The notes beneath the pieces are model-generated. The model saw only the letters and a list, made by a program, of their open reading frames with translations, did no database searches and was not told the DNA's origin. A stretch of DNA of 64,000 nt from Pseudomonadota bacterium (GTDB taxonomy: Bacteria > Pseudomonadota > Gammaproteobacteria > Steroidobacterales > Steroidobacteraceae). The stretch spans positions 1 through 64,000 of the forward strand of contig JANXUT010000079.1 in NCBI GenBank assembly GCA_025356075.1, written 5' to 3'. The translations under genes were made by a program, and so were the position numbers. Below are positions 56,193 to 64,000 of this stretch, in pieces (positions within the stretch are counted from its first letter, which is position 1; each line of letters opens with the position of its first letter).

Positions 56193-57049
56193 CCCCCGAG
56201 GGCACAGAGGCGCGACCCGGCGGCGCCGCGCCCGGCGCCGGTATCGGCGCGAAGCTGCGCGCGGCGCGCGAGCGGCGGGGCTTAAGCATCGCCGCGATCA
56301 CCGAGACCCTGCACGTCGACTCGCGCATCATCGAGGCGATGGAGGCGGGCAAGTTCCACGTCTTTGACGCGCCCGTCTACGCGCGCGGCTTCATCCGCAA
56401 GTACGCGGGGTTTCTCGAGCTGCCCGCCGATGAACTCATCGCCGCCTACGACTCGCTCGCCGGGGGACCTGCGGCGCCGACGCTGATTCCGCTCACGACC
56501 GCCGCCCGGGCGCCGCGCGACCTCTCGAAGCTCAGGTTGCCGGCGATGTTCGTGCTGGCGCTCCTGTTCGTCGGCGCCTCGCTCTGGTGGTGGATGGGTC
56601 GCTCGCCGCCGGCGCCGTCCAATTCCCCCGCCGGCACGGTCACGACGATCATCGCGGCGCCCGCCGCCGAGCACGCGGCGACCGCGCCCGCGCCCGCGCT
56701 CGTGCAGGCACCTGCGCTGGAGGCGGGGCGTGCGCCGCCCGCCGAGCGAGCGGTCGCGCGCGTGCTCCCCGATGCGCGCAAGAGCGCGAGCGCGGCGACG
56801 CTGACGGTCAAGGGGCTGCGCGAGTGCTGGGTCGAGGTCTACAGCCCGAGCGGCGCGCGGCTCTTCTACGACCTGGTGCAGCCGGGCGACAGCCACGCGC
56901 TGCCCGGGCCCGGGCCCTGGAGGGTGTTCCTCGGCAATGCCGACGGCGTGCAGCTGAGCCTCGACCAGCACCCGATCGCGGTGCCGGCGGGCGTGCGCGC
57001 GGGCGCGACCGCGCGCTTCGTCGTGTCGAACAGCGGCTCAGTCAAGTAA
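56189..57049 (+). CDS. rodZ: cytoskeletal RodZ-like protein
   Basis: Bitopic protein linking the cytoplasmic MreB filament to the periplasmic elongation machinery. The 286 residues comprise a cytoplasmic helix-turn-helix domain (about 20-85, [17 protein letters not shown] and [10 protein letters not shown]), a transmembrane helix at 117-136, an alanine/proline linker and a C-terminal periplasmic beta domain (about 190-286, [15 protein letters not shown]). It overlaps pilW (ATGA). The gene normally following, ispG, is absent; hisS starts 24 bases on. Confidence 0.92.
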   Translation: MTPEGTEARPGGAAPGAGIGAKLRAARERRGLSIAAITETLHVDSRIIEAMEAGKFHVFDAPVYARGFIRKYAGFLELPADELIAAYDSLAGGPAAPTLIPLTTAARAPRDLSKLRLPAMFVLALLFVGASLWWWMGRSPPAPSNSPAGTVTTIIAAPAAEHAATAPAPALVQAPALEAGRAPPAERAVARVLPDARKSASAATLTVKGLRECWVEVYSPSGARLFYDLVQPGDSHALPGPGPWRVFLGNADGVQLSLDQHPIAVPAGVRAGATARFVVSNSGSVK

Positions 57050-57072
57050 CGCCCCCGGAACGAGAGCGACCC

Positions 57073-58395
57073 GTGACCGAGATCATCGAGCCGCTGCGCG
57101 GCATGAACGACGTGCTGCCCGAGGAGGCGCGCTGGTGGCGCCGGGTCGAGGCGGCCGCGCGCGCGGTATTTGCGCGCTATGGGTACGAGGAGATCCGCGT
57201 GCCGCTCCTGGAGCGCACCGCGCTGTTCAAGCGCGCGATCGGCGAGTACACCGACATCGTCGAGAAGGAGATGTTCACGTTCGAGGACCGCGACGGCGAC
57301 AGCCTCGCGCTTCGCCCCGAGGCGACCGCGAGCATCTGCCGCGCCGCCATCTCGAACGGCCTCGTCCACAACCAGCGCCATCGGCTGTTCACGCTCGGGC
57401 CCATGTTCCGCGGCGAGCGGCCGCAGAAGGGTCGCTACCGGCAGTTCCACCAGATCGACGCGGAGGCAATCGGCTACGAGGGCCCCGACGTCGATGCCGA
57501 GCTCATCCTCATGTCGGCGCGGCTGTGGCGCGAGCTCGGCCTCGAGCGCGTGCGGCTCGAGCTCAACTCGCTCGGTACGCCTGAGTCCCGCGCGGTCTAC
57601 CGCGAGGCGCTCAGGGCCTACTTCGGCGCCTCGGCGTCGCTCCTCGACGCCGACAGCCGCCGCCGCCTCGAGGGCAATCCGCTTCGGATTCTCGACAGCA
57701 AGAACCCGGCACTCGCGAGCCTGATCGCGAATGCCCCGGTGCTCGGCGATTACCTCGATGCCGCCTCGCGCGAGCATTTCGAGGGGCTGAAGGCCCGCCT
57801 CAACGCCGCCGGGGTGCCGTTCGTGCTGAACCCCCGGCTCGTGCGCGGCCTCGACTACTACAGCCGGACCGTGTTCGAGTGGACGACGGACGCGCTCGGC
57901 TCGCAGAACGCGATCTGCTCGGGCGGGCGCTACGACGGCCTCATCGGGCAGCTCGGCGGCGCACCCACCCCGGCGATCGGCTGGGCGCTCGGCATCGAGC
58001 GGATCATCCTGCTGCTGAAGGAACTTGGCGGCAGCGCCGCTGCCGAATCCCCCCACGTATACGTGGTGCTGTCGGGTCCGGCCGCCCAGGAACGTGGCTT
58101 TGCCCTCGCCGAGCGGCTGCGCGATGAGCTGCCCTGGCTCAGGCTCGAGACGGGCCTCGGCGGGGGTAGCTTCAAGTCCCAGTTCAAGCGCGCCGACAAG
58201 AGCGGCGCGACGCTCGCGCTCGTGCTTGGCGATGACGAGATCGCCGCCGGCGCCGTCGCCATCAAGCGGCTCAGGGGCGAGGGCGGCCAGGAGCAGTGTC
58301 CGGTCGGGGCGCTGACGGCAAGGCTGGAGGGCCTCCTCGGCGGCGACGGGGTGGTGGACGGGGCGACAACCAGACGTCAAGATCGCGGGCCCTGA
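57073..58395 (+). CDS. hisS: histidyl-tRNA synthetase
   Basis: Class II aminoacyl-tRNA synthetase, 440 residues. The motif 2 region [19 protein letters not shown], the histidine-binding [27 protein letters not shown] of motif 3 and a C-terminal anticodon domain are all visible. It begins at GTG 57073 opening [15 protein letters not shown]; earlier starts run through rodZ. YfgM follows after nine bases. Confidence 0.97.
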   Translation: MTEIIEPLRGMNDVLPEEARWWRRVEAAARAVFARYGYEEIRVPLLERTALFKRAIGEYTDIVEKEMFTFEDRDGDSLALRPEATASICRAAISNGLVHNQRHRLFTLGPMFRGERPQKGRYRQFHQIDAEAIGYEGPDVDAELILMSARLWRELGLERVRLELNSLGTPESRAVYREALRAYFGASASLLDADSRRRLEGNPLRILDSKNPALASLIANAPVLGDYLDAASREHFEGLKARLNAAGVPFVLNPRLVRGLDYYSRTVFEWTTDALGSQNAICSGGRYDGLIGQLGGAPTPAIGWALGIERIILLLKELGGSAAAESPHVYVVLSGPAAQERGFALAERLRDELPWLRLETGLGGGSFKSQFKRADKSGATLALVLGDDEIAAGAVAIKRLRGEGGQEQCPVGALTARLEGLLGGDGVVDGATTRRQDRGP

Positions 58396-58404
58396 AAGGG
58401 CGCC

Positions 58405-59100
58405 GTGGGTCGGGAGAGGTTCGTGGACGATTACCTGTCGGAACGTGAGCAGATCGATAGCCTTCGGGGCGCCGTCAAGGAGAACGCACCGTGGGCGCTT
58501 GCCGCCGTGCTGATCGCGGCCGCCGCGATCCTTGGCTGGCAGCAGTACCAGGGCTGGCGGCAACGCCAGTCGGTGACCGCGAACCAGAAGTACACGGCGA
58601 CCCTCGAGGCGCTGTCGCGGGCCGACAAGACGACCGCCGTCAAGATCATCGATGAGCTGCATGCCGACTACGGCAGGACGCCGTACCCGGACCTCGCGAC
58701 CCTCGCCTACGTGCGCTTCGAGGTTGCGACCAGCGAGCTCGCCGATGCGGCCAAGCGGCTCGCGGACGTGATGCAGAGCGCGCGCGACCCCGAGCTTCGG
58801 ATCGTCGCTCGGTTGCGGCTCGCGCGCGTCGAGCGTGCGCAGGGCAAGCCCGACCTCGCCCTCGCGACGCTCGCGGGCGCTCCCACCGGTACCTCGACCG
58901 CGGCATTCACCGAGGTCAAGGGCGACGCGCTCGCCGACACGGGCGACAAGGCGGGGGCGCTTGCCGCCTACCGCGAAGCGCTCGAGGCGAAGATGCCCGG
59001 ACTCGTCAACCGCGAGCTCGTGGAGCTCAAGATCGCCGCGCTCGGCAAGGTCACCCCTGCGGCGACCGCGGCCGCCGTCGTGCCGACAGGAAAGCCCTGA
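58405..59100 (+). CDS. yfgM: YfgM-like ancillary SecYEG/TPR protein
   Basis: A 231-residue inner-membrane protein with a short cytoplasmic N-terminus (FVDDYLSEREQIDSLR), one transmembrane helix at about 29-46 and a periplasmic TPR-like domain. YfgM is an ancillary chaperone linking the translocon to periplasmic quality control. It overlaps bamB (TGATG). The GTG start has GAAAGGG upstream. Confidence 0.9.
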   Translation: MGRERFVDDYLSEREQIDSLRGAVKENAPWALAAVLIAAAAILGWQQYQGWRQRQSVTANQKYTATLEALSRADKTTAVKIIDELHADYGRTPYPDLATLAYVRFEVATSELADAAKRLADVMQSARDPELRIVARLRLARVERAQGKPDLALATLAGAPTGTSTAAFTEVKGDALADTGDKAGALAAYREALEAKMPGLVNRELVELKIAALGKVTPAATAAAVVPTGKP

Positions 59101-60254
59101 TGCGCCCACTCGTCCTGAGGCTCCCGCTCGTCCTCGTGGCTCTCGGCGCGCTCATCGCCGGCTGCGACAAGGACAAGGACATCGCGCCGCCCGTGCAGCT
59201 CGTCGCGATCAATGCGCGCCTCAGCATCCAGCGCCTCTGGGAAGTGAAGCTCGGCGGCAAGGACCTGGCGCTCAGGCTCGCGCTCGCGCCCGCCGCCGAC
59301 GGCACGCGGATCTACGCGGCCGCGCACAGCGGCGACGTGCAGGCGTTCGAGCCTAAGTCCGGCAAGAGCCTGTGGCGGGTGAAGACGAAGCTCGCGCTCT
59401 CGGCCGGACCCGGTGCCGGCGGCGGTCTCGTCGTCGTAGGATCGAGCGACGGCCAGGTGCTCGCGCTCGAGGCCGGCAGCGGCGCCACGCGCTGGAAGAT
59501 CCGCTCCACGGGCGAAGTGCTCTCGACGCCGGTCGTGGCTCCCCAGGCGGTCGTCGTGCGCACGGTCGACGGGCGCATCCATGCGCTCGCGCTCGACACC
59601 GGCAAGGAGCTTTGGAGCAACGAGCAGTTCATCCCGCGCCTGACGCTCCGCGGCACCGCGGCGCCGGTCGTCGCGGGCGACACGGTGGTGTGCGCCTTCG
59701 ACAATGGCAAGGTCGCCGCCTACGGTATCGGCAGCGGCGATGTGCTCTGGGACACGGGCGTCAGCCCGCCGCGCGGCAAGACCGAGCTCGAGCGCATGGT
59801 CGACATCGACGGTCGCATGGAAGTGTCGGGCCACGACGTGTTCGTCGCGGGCTTCCAGGGACGCATCGCGATGCTGGCGCTTGATTCGGGGCAGATCTGG
59901 TGGTCGCGCGAGCTCTCAAGCTACCGCGGCCTCGCGCTCGATGGCGAGACGCTGTACGTGACGACCGCCGATGGCAGCATCCAGGCGATGCGCCGCCGCG
60001 ACGGGACGCCGGTGTGGCAGCAGGACCGGCTGCTGCGCCGCGGCCTCACCTCGCCAGCCGTCGATGGGGATTCGCTCGTCGTCGTCGACTTCCAGGGCTT
60101 CGTCCACTGGCTCGACCGGGCGAGCGGCGCGCTCGTTGGCCGGATCAAGACTTCCAAGGAGCGCGTGACCAACGCGCCCGTCGTCGCCGACGGCGTCGTC
60201 TACGTGCAGACCGACGCCGGACGCCTGTTCGCACTGCGCGCCCGCGCGCGCTGA
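59100..60254 (+). CDS. bamB: outer membrane assembly lipoprotein BamB
   Basis: Lipoprotein of the BAM complex that helps fold outer-membrane proteins. It has a 384-residue precursor with lipobox LIAGC (C22 lipidated) and an eight-bladed WD/PQQ-like beta propeller, seen as repeats such as GVLSTPVV and SGDVLWDTG, with the typical LWxxxL spacing. Gene order yfgM-bamB-der is conserved in gammaproteobacteria. Confidence 0.93.
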   Translation: MRPLVLRLPLVLVALGALIAGCDKDKDIAPPVQLVAINARLSIQRLWEVKLGGKDLALRLALAPAADGTRIYAAAHSGDVQAFEPKSGKSLWRVKTKLALSAGPGAGGGLVVVGSSDGQVLALEAGSGATRWKIRSTGEVLSTPVVAPQAVVVRTVDGRIHALALDTGKELWSNEQFIPRLTLRGTAAPVVAGDTVVCAFDNGKVAAYGIGSGDVLWDTGVSPPRGKTELERMVDIDGRMEVSGHDVFVAGFQGRIAMLALDSGQIWWSRELSSYRGLALDGETLYVTTADGSIQAMRRRDGTPVWQQDRLLRRGLTSPAVDGDSLVVVDFQGFVHWLDRASGALVGRIKTSKERVTNAPVVADGVVYVQTDAGRLFALRARAR

Positions 60255-60273
60255 TGCGGCTCACCGCGCCGCC

Positions 60274-61665
60274 ATGCTTCCCGTCATCGCGCTGGTCGGC
60301 CGGCCGAACGTCGGCAAGTCGACGTTGTTCAACGTGCTCACCGAGACGCGCGATGCGCTCGTCGCCGACCTTCCCGGGCTGACGCGCGACCGCCAGTACG
60401 GCTACGGCCGCCGCGGCGGTCACTACATCGTCGTCGACACCGGTGGACTCGTGCAGTCGCCGGCCGGCGTCGAGGTGCTGATGGCGGCGCAGACCGAGCG
60501 GGCCGTGCTCGAGGCCGACCGGGTGCTGCTCCTGGTCGATGCGCGCTCAGGTCCCACCGCCGATGATCGCTTCGTCGCCGAGCGCCTGAGGCGCCTCGGC
60601 AAGAGCATCCTCGTCGTCGCGAACAAGTGCGAGGGCAAGGATCCGGACATCGCCGCGGTCGAGTTCCACGCGCTCGGACTCGGTGCCCCGTTGCCGATCT
60701 CGGCCGCGCATGCCCAGGGCATCGACGACCTCGCCGCGGCGATGCTCGCGGGGCTCGCCCCGCCGGTGCTCGCCGACAGCGACGGCGACAACCGCGATGC
60801 GATCCGCATTGCCGTGGTCGGGCGGCCGAACGTCGGCAAGTCGACGCTGATCAACCGCATGATCGGCGAGGAACGCCTGGTCGCGTTCGACCAGCCGGGC
60901 ACTACGCGCGACAGCGTGCACGTGCCCTTCGAGCGCGACGGCCACCACTACGTCCTCATCGACACCGCCGGCGTCAGGCGCCGCGCGCGGGTCGAGGAGG
61001 CGGTCGAGAAGTTCAGTGTCGTGAAGGCGCTGCAGGCGATCGACGAGGCGCACGTCGTCATCGGCGTGCTCGATGCCCACGAAACCATCGCGGAGCAGGA
61101 TGCGACGCTCCTCGGCCACGTCGCCGAGCGCGGCCGGGCGCTCATCCTCGCAATCAACAAGTGGGACCACATTCCGTCCGACCAGCGCGATCACATCAAG
61201 AACCAGCTGCTGCTGAAGGTGCCGTTCCTCGACTTCGCGCCGCAGCACTTCATCTCGGCGCTGCACGGCACGGGCGTCGGCGATCTCCTCGGCGCCGCGC
61301 GCAAGGCCGCGCGCGCGGCGATGACGGACCTCCCGACCCCTGAGCTCACCCGCGTGCTCGAGAAGGCGCTCGAGGCGCACCAGCCGCCCTTGGTGCGCGG
61401 CCGGCGCATCAAGCTGCGGTACGCGCACCAAGGTGGCCGCAACCCGCCGGTCATCGTCGTGCACGGCAACCAGGTGCAGCACGTGCCGGAGGCGTTCAAG
61501 CGCTACCTCATCAACACCTTCCGCGAGGCGTTCAGGCTTTTCGGGACGCCGGTGCGAGTCGAGTTCAGGTCCGACAGCAACCCGTTTGCCGGCCGACGCA
61601 ACGTGCTGACCGAGCGCCAGCGCAAGAAGCGCCAGCGCCTGATCAAGCACGTCAAGGGTCGCTGA
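60274..61665 (+). CDS. der: ribosome-assembly GTPase Der (EngA)
   Basis: Essential tandem GTPase for 50S maturation. The 463-residue protein has two G domains, each with GRPNVGKST (about residues 9-17 and near 186-194), followed by NKCE/NKWD guanine-specificity motifs, and a C-terminal KH-like domain. It ends the hisS-yfgM-bamB-der block; the convergent propeller gene starts 12 bases after its stop. Confidence 0.96.
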   Translation: MLPVIALVGRPNVGKSTLFNVLTETRDALVADLPGLTRDRQYGYGRRGGHYIVVDTGGLVQSPAGVEVLMAAQTERAVLEADRVLLLVDARSGPTADDRFVAERLRRLGKSILVVANKCEGKDPDIAAVEFHALGLGAPLPISAAHAQGIDDLAAAMLAGLAPPVLADSDGDNRDAIRIAVVGRPNVGKSTLINRMIGEERLVAFDQPGTTRDSVHVPFERDGHHYVLIDTAGVRRRARVEEAVEKFSVVKALQAIDEAHVVIGVLDAHETIAEQDATLLGHVAERGRALILAINKWDHIPSDQRDHIKNQLLLKVPFLDFAPQHFISALHGTGVGDLLGAARKAARAAMTDLPTPELTRVLEKALEAHQPPLVRGRRIKLRYAHQGGRNPPVIVVHGNQVQHVPEAFKRYLINTFREAFRLFGTPVRVEFRSDSNPFAGRRNVLTERQRKKRQRLIKHVKGR

Positions 61666-61677
61666 AACCCGGCTTGC

Positions 61678-62694
61678 TCACTGCGTGAGCGCATCCTGCG
61701 GACGGATGCGTGCGATCGTGCCCTGGTGGTAGTCGGTGAGCCATATCGCGCCGTGGCCGTAGCCGATCGAATCGCCGCCGCGGCCAACGAACTGGCGCAG
61801 CACCGCGCCGGTCGCGGCATTCGTTGCGGTGAGCGGCGTGCCGGCGACCGTCGTCCACACGGTGCCCGCGCCGAAGGCGGCGTCGCCGCCATGGCCGGGC
61901 GTCCCGAGCCGCGTGCGCGACACCTCCTGGAGCTTGTCGATGGCGATGCGGCTCAGCGAGCCATCGCCCTGGTTGAGCGTCCAGATGCTGCCGCCGCCGG
62001 CCGCCAGGAACCTTGGCCCCGGGCCCGTCTTGATCGTCGCGAGGAGCTTGCCGCTCGTCGCATCGAGCGCGAGTAGCGCGGCGTCCTCGGCCTCACTCAC
62101 CCAGACGATTTCGCCGCTCGCGAGCGGGTTGTAGGCGCCAGGCGGCAGCTGGATGCGCTGCCGCACCTCGCCGCTCGACGGATCGATGCGCACGAGCGTG
62201 CCGCGCTTGTCGGTGACGAGCCAGAGGCTGTCGGCGCTCGCCGCGATGCCGCCCTCAGGCGCCGCGGGCCCGGGTGTCGTGACCGCCCGCAGCCGGTCGC
62301 TCGCGAGGTCCACCTGCGCAAGCGCCGGTCGTGCAGCGCACAGCGGTACCCAGAGGCTCCCGAATGCCGCCACGAGCCCCGCGCAGGGCTCGCCCGGCAG
62401 AACCACCGTCGCAACCAGCCGGTTGGTGGCCGGGTCGATCCTGTGCACGGCGTTCGGGCCGGTGCTGCCGACCCAGACCGCCGAGTCGGTGATCGCGATC
62501 CAGTCGGCCGTGCGGCCAACGTGGATGACGGTGACGGGCTTCAGCTCAGCAAACGGGCGCTTGAGCGAGGCGGCAACGGCCGGTGCCGTGGGCGCGGCGG
62601 CGGCCGCGATCCCAAGCGGCAGCCCGCACGTGACGAGGAGCGCCGCGATCGAGGGGCCGGTGGCTCGTCCGCGCGCTGCCCACCTCTCAGCCAT
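61678..62694 (-). CDS. exported beta-propeller protein (YVTN/virginiamycin-lyase-like repeats)
   Basis: A 338-residue protein with a signal peptide (about 1-34) and six or more beta-propeller blades of the GSLWVPL, NRLVATVVLP, AVHRIDPATN type, each with aspartate/tryptophan pairs. Such proteins bind partners or ligands; similar repeats occur in virginiamycin B lyase and surface propellers, so function cannot be assigned. It overlaps the xseA stop by eight bases and is likely translated from the same message. Confidence 0.75.
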   Translation of the reverse strand: MAERWAARGRATGPSIAALLVTCGLPLGIAAAAAPTAPAVAASLKRPFAELKPVTVIHVGRTADWIAITDSAVWVGSTGPNAVHRIDPATNRLVATVVLPGEPCAGLVAAFGSLWVPLCAARPALAQVDLASDRLRAVTTPGPAAPEGGIAASADSLWLVTDKRGTLVRIDPSSGEVRQRIQLPPGAYNPLASGEIVWVSEAEDAALLALDATSGKLLATIKTGPGPRFLAAGGGSIWTLNQGDGSLSRIAIDKLQEVSRTRLGTPGHGGDAAFGAGTVWTTVAGTPLTATNAATGAVLRQFVGRGGDSIGYGHGAIWLTDYHQGTIARIRPQDALTQ

Positions 62695-63913
62695 CGGTCC
62701 GCGTCACGGTCGCGTGGACGGTGCCGTGGCTCGTGCGGGCGGAGACCTCCTCACCCGGCCGCACCTCGGCGGCGGCGCGAATGACCTGCCCGTCGGCGGT
62801 CGCGAGGATCGAGTAGCCGCGTTCGAGCGTCGCGAGCGGGCTCACCGCGTTCAGTGTCCGCGAGGCGGAGAGGAGGCGCGCCCGGCCGGCGGCGAGCGCT
62901 TGCCGGAGCGCGCGGCCGAGCCTCGCCTCGAGTTCATCGAGGCGCTGGGCACGAAGCGTGAGGCGCTCGCGCGGGTGCACGCGCTTGAGCCTGCCGCCGA
63001 GCCAGGCGAGCCGCTCGCGCGCCCGGAACACAGTGCGATTGCCCGACTGCTTGAGGCGCTGCGCGATGCCGGCGAGCGAACGGAGCCACTCGGCGCGATC
63101 GGGCACCACGAGCTCCGCGGCTCCCGAGGGCGTCGGGGCGCGCACGTCCGCGGCGAAGTCGGCGATCGTGACGTCGACCTCGTGGCCGACGCCCGCGACG
63201 ACCGGGATGCTCGAGGCGCGGATCGCGCGCGCCACGATTTCCTCGTTGAACGACCACAGGTCCTCGAGCGAGCCGCCGCCACGGGCGAGGATCAGCACGT
63301 CGACCTCGGCACGGGCATTGGCAAGCGCCAGCGCGGTAGCGATCTCGGCGGCTGCGCCGGCGCCCTGTACAGGGACCGGGTAGACGAGCACGGGCACTGC
63401 GGCGAAGCGCCGCGCGAGCACGTGCAGGATGTCCCGGATCGCAGCCCCGGTCGGGGAGGTGATCACGCCGATGCGCCGCGGCAGCGCGGGGAGCGGGCGC
63501 TTCAGGCCTTCATCGAACAGGCCCTCGGCCGCAAGCCGCGCCTTCAGTTCCTCGAAGCGGCGCCGGAGCGCGCCTTCGCCCGCCTCCTCGAGGTGCTCGG
63601 CGATGAGCTGGTAGTCGCCGCGCGGCTCGTAGAGGCCGACGCGCGCCCGCACCAGCACCTGCATGCCGTCCTTGGGCGCAACCCTGACGCGCGCGTTGCT
63701 GCCGCGGAACATCGCGCAGCGCACCTGCGCGGTCGCGTCCTTCAGCGTGAAGTACCAGTGGCCGGAGGCGGGGCGGGCGAAGTTCGAGACCTCCGCCTCG
63801 AGCCAGAGCGCGGGCAGGCCCGATTCCAGCAGGATGCGGGCCTCGCGATTGAGGCGCGACACCGTGTAGATGTCGCGTCCCGGGCGGCTGTCGGGCGGGC
63901 GATTCATTGCCAT
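62687..63913 (-). CDS. xseA: exodeoxyribonuclease VII large subunit
   Basis: Nuclease subunit that degrades single-stranded DNA and, with XseB, takes part in mismatch and damage repair. The 408-residue protein has the N-terminal OB fold (YTVSRLNREARILLESGLPALW, VRCAMFRGSNARV), a catalytic core (VITSPTGAAIRDILHVLARR, LILARGGGSLEDLWSFNEE) and a long coiled-coil C-terminus. ATG at 63913 or 63907 may start it. The final 87 bases of the window lie upstream and show no clear gene; its promoter should be there. Confidence 0.93.
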   Translation of the reverse strand: MAMNRPPDSRPGRDIYTVSRLNREARILLESGLPALWLEAEVSNFARPASGHWYFTLKDATAQVRCAMFRGSNARVRVAPKDGMQVLVRARVGLYEPRGDYQLIAEHLEEAGEGALRRRFEELKARLAAEGLFDEGLKRPLPALPRRIGVITSPTGAAIRDILHVLARRFAAVPVLVYPVPVQGAGAAAEIATALALANARAEVDVLILARGGGSLEDLWSFNEEIVARAIRASSIPVVAGVGHEVDVTIADFAADVRAPTPSGAAELVVPDRAEWLRSLAGIAQRLKQSGNRTVFRARERLAWLGGRLKRVHPRERLTLRAQRLDELEARLGRALRQALAAGRARLLSASRTLNAVSPLATLERGYSILATADGQVIRAAAEVRPGEEVSARTSHGTVHATVTRTDG

Positions 63914-64000
63914 TATGTTAGTCCCTGGGCGCGATCTTGCGCGCGGGTCCGCGGCAGCCGGCGCCGTCTCATTCGACGCGCGAAGCGCGCAGTGAACTCC

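Noticed and set aside
63914-64000. A gene or known partner (such as guaB) at the right edge
   Set aside because: Only 87 bases remain and no start codon with coding signal is visible; xseA upstream control is the only supported content.

Overview
The window is high-GC bacterial chromosome, densely packed, with many 1-8 base overlaps between consecutive genes. Gene content and order point to a gammaproteobacterium. The markers are queA-tgt-yajC-secD-secF, suhB facing trmJ, and ndk-rlmN-pilW-rodZ-hisS-yfgM-bamB-der. No species can be named from the sequence alone; a Steroidobacterales, Nevskiales or Xanthomonadales relative is a guess. I see no phage, insertion sequence, plasmid or CRISPR signature and no recognisable defence system. 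Novelty here lies in how familiar modules were rebuilt.

Layout. (1) 1-11.9 kb: the end of a PhzF-family gene, a PnuC-type transporter overlapping a small-molecule kinase (possibly thiamine salvage), a 2Fe-2S ferredoxin, a TetR regulator, a polysaccharide deacetylase, gpmA, a giant NAD-glutamate dehydrogenase translationally coupled to a MarR regulator, zapE and a glutathione transferase. (2) 12-30.5 kb: a branched-chain acyl-CoA catabolic island. A GntR regulator and isovaleryl-CoA dehydrogenase face the liuB-liuC-liuD carboxylase/hydratase operon, which ends in a helix-turn-helix-less TetR-like protein. RidA, ETF-ubiquinone oxidoreductase, an M16 peptidase pair, two short-chain dehydrogenases, a thiolase and the fused mutase IcmF follow. 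IVD electrons would pass through ETF to the ETF-QO encoded here.

(3) 30.5-38.7 kb: a HEAT-repeat exported protein, PlsC, XerD, DsbC, a 7Fe ferredoxin, a zinc-ribbon Nudix hydrolase, tRNA-Leu(CAA), and a sigma factor/membrane protein/double-PDZ operon that looks like an envelope-sensing unit. (4) 38.7-50.1 kb: queA-tgt (queuosine), yajC-secD-secF (protein export), TerC, Kup and two tandem APC amino-acid permeases. (5) 50.1-64 kb: suhB facing trmJ, a reduced isc cluster (iscS, a degenerate iscU, iscA), ndk, rlmN, pilW, rodZ, hisS, yfgM, bamB, der, then a beta-propeller protein and xseA on the other strand.

The strongest observation is region 5. It keeps the backbone known from Pseudomonas-like genomes but lacks cysE, iscR, hscB, hscA, fdx, iscX and ispG. 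Its IscU-like scaffold keeps one cysteine and has no LPPVK-type site for the missing HscA chaperone. Candidate operators worth testing lie before marR-gdh, between liuA and liuB, and between the thiolase and icmF.
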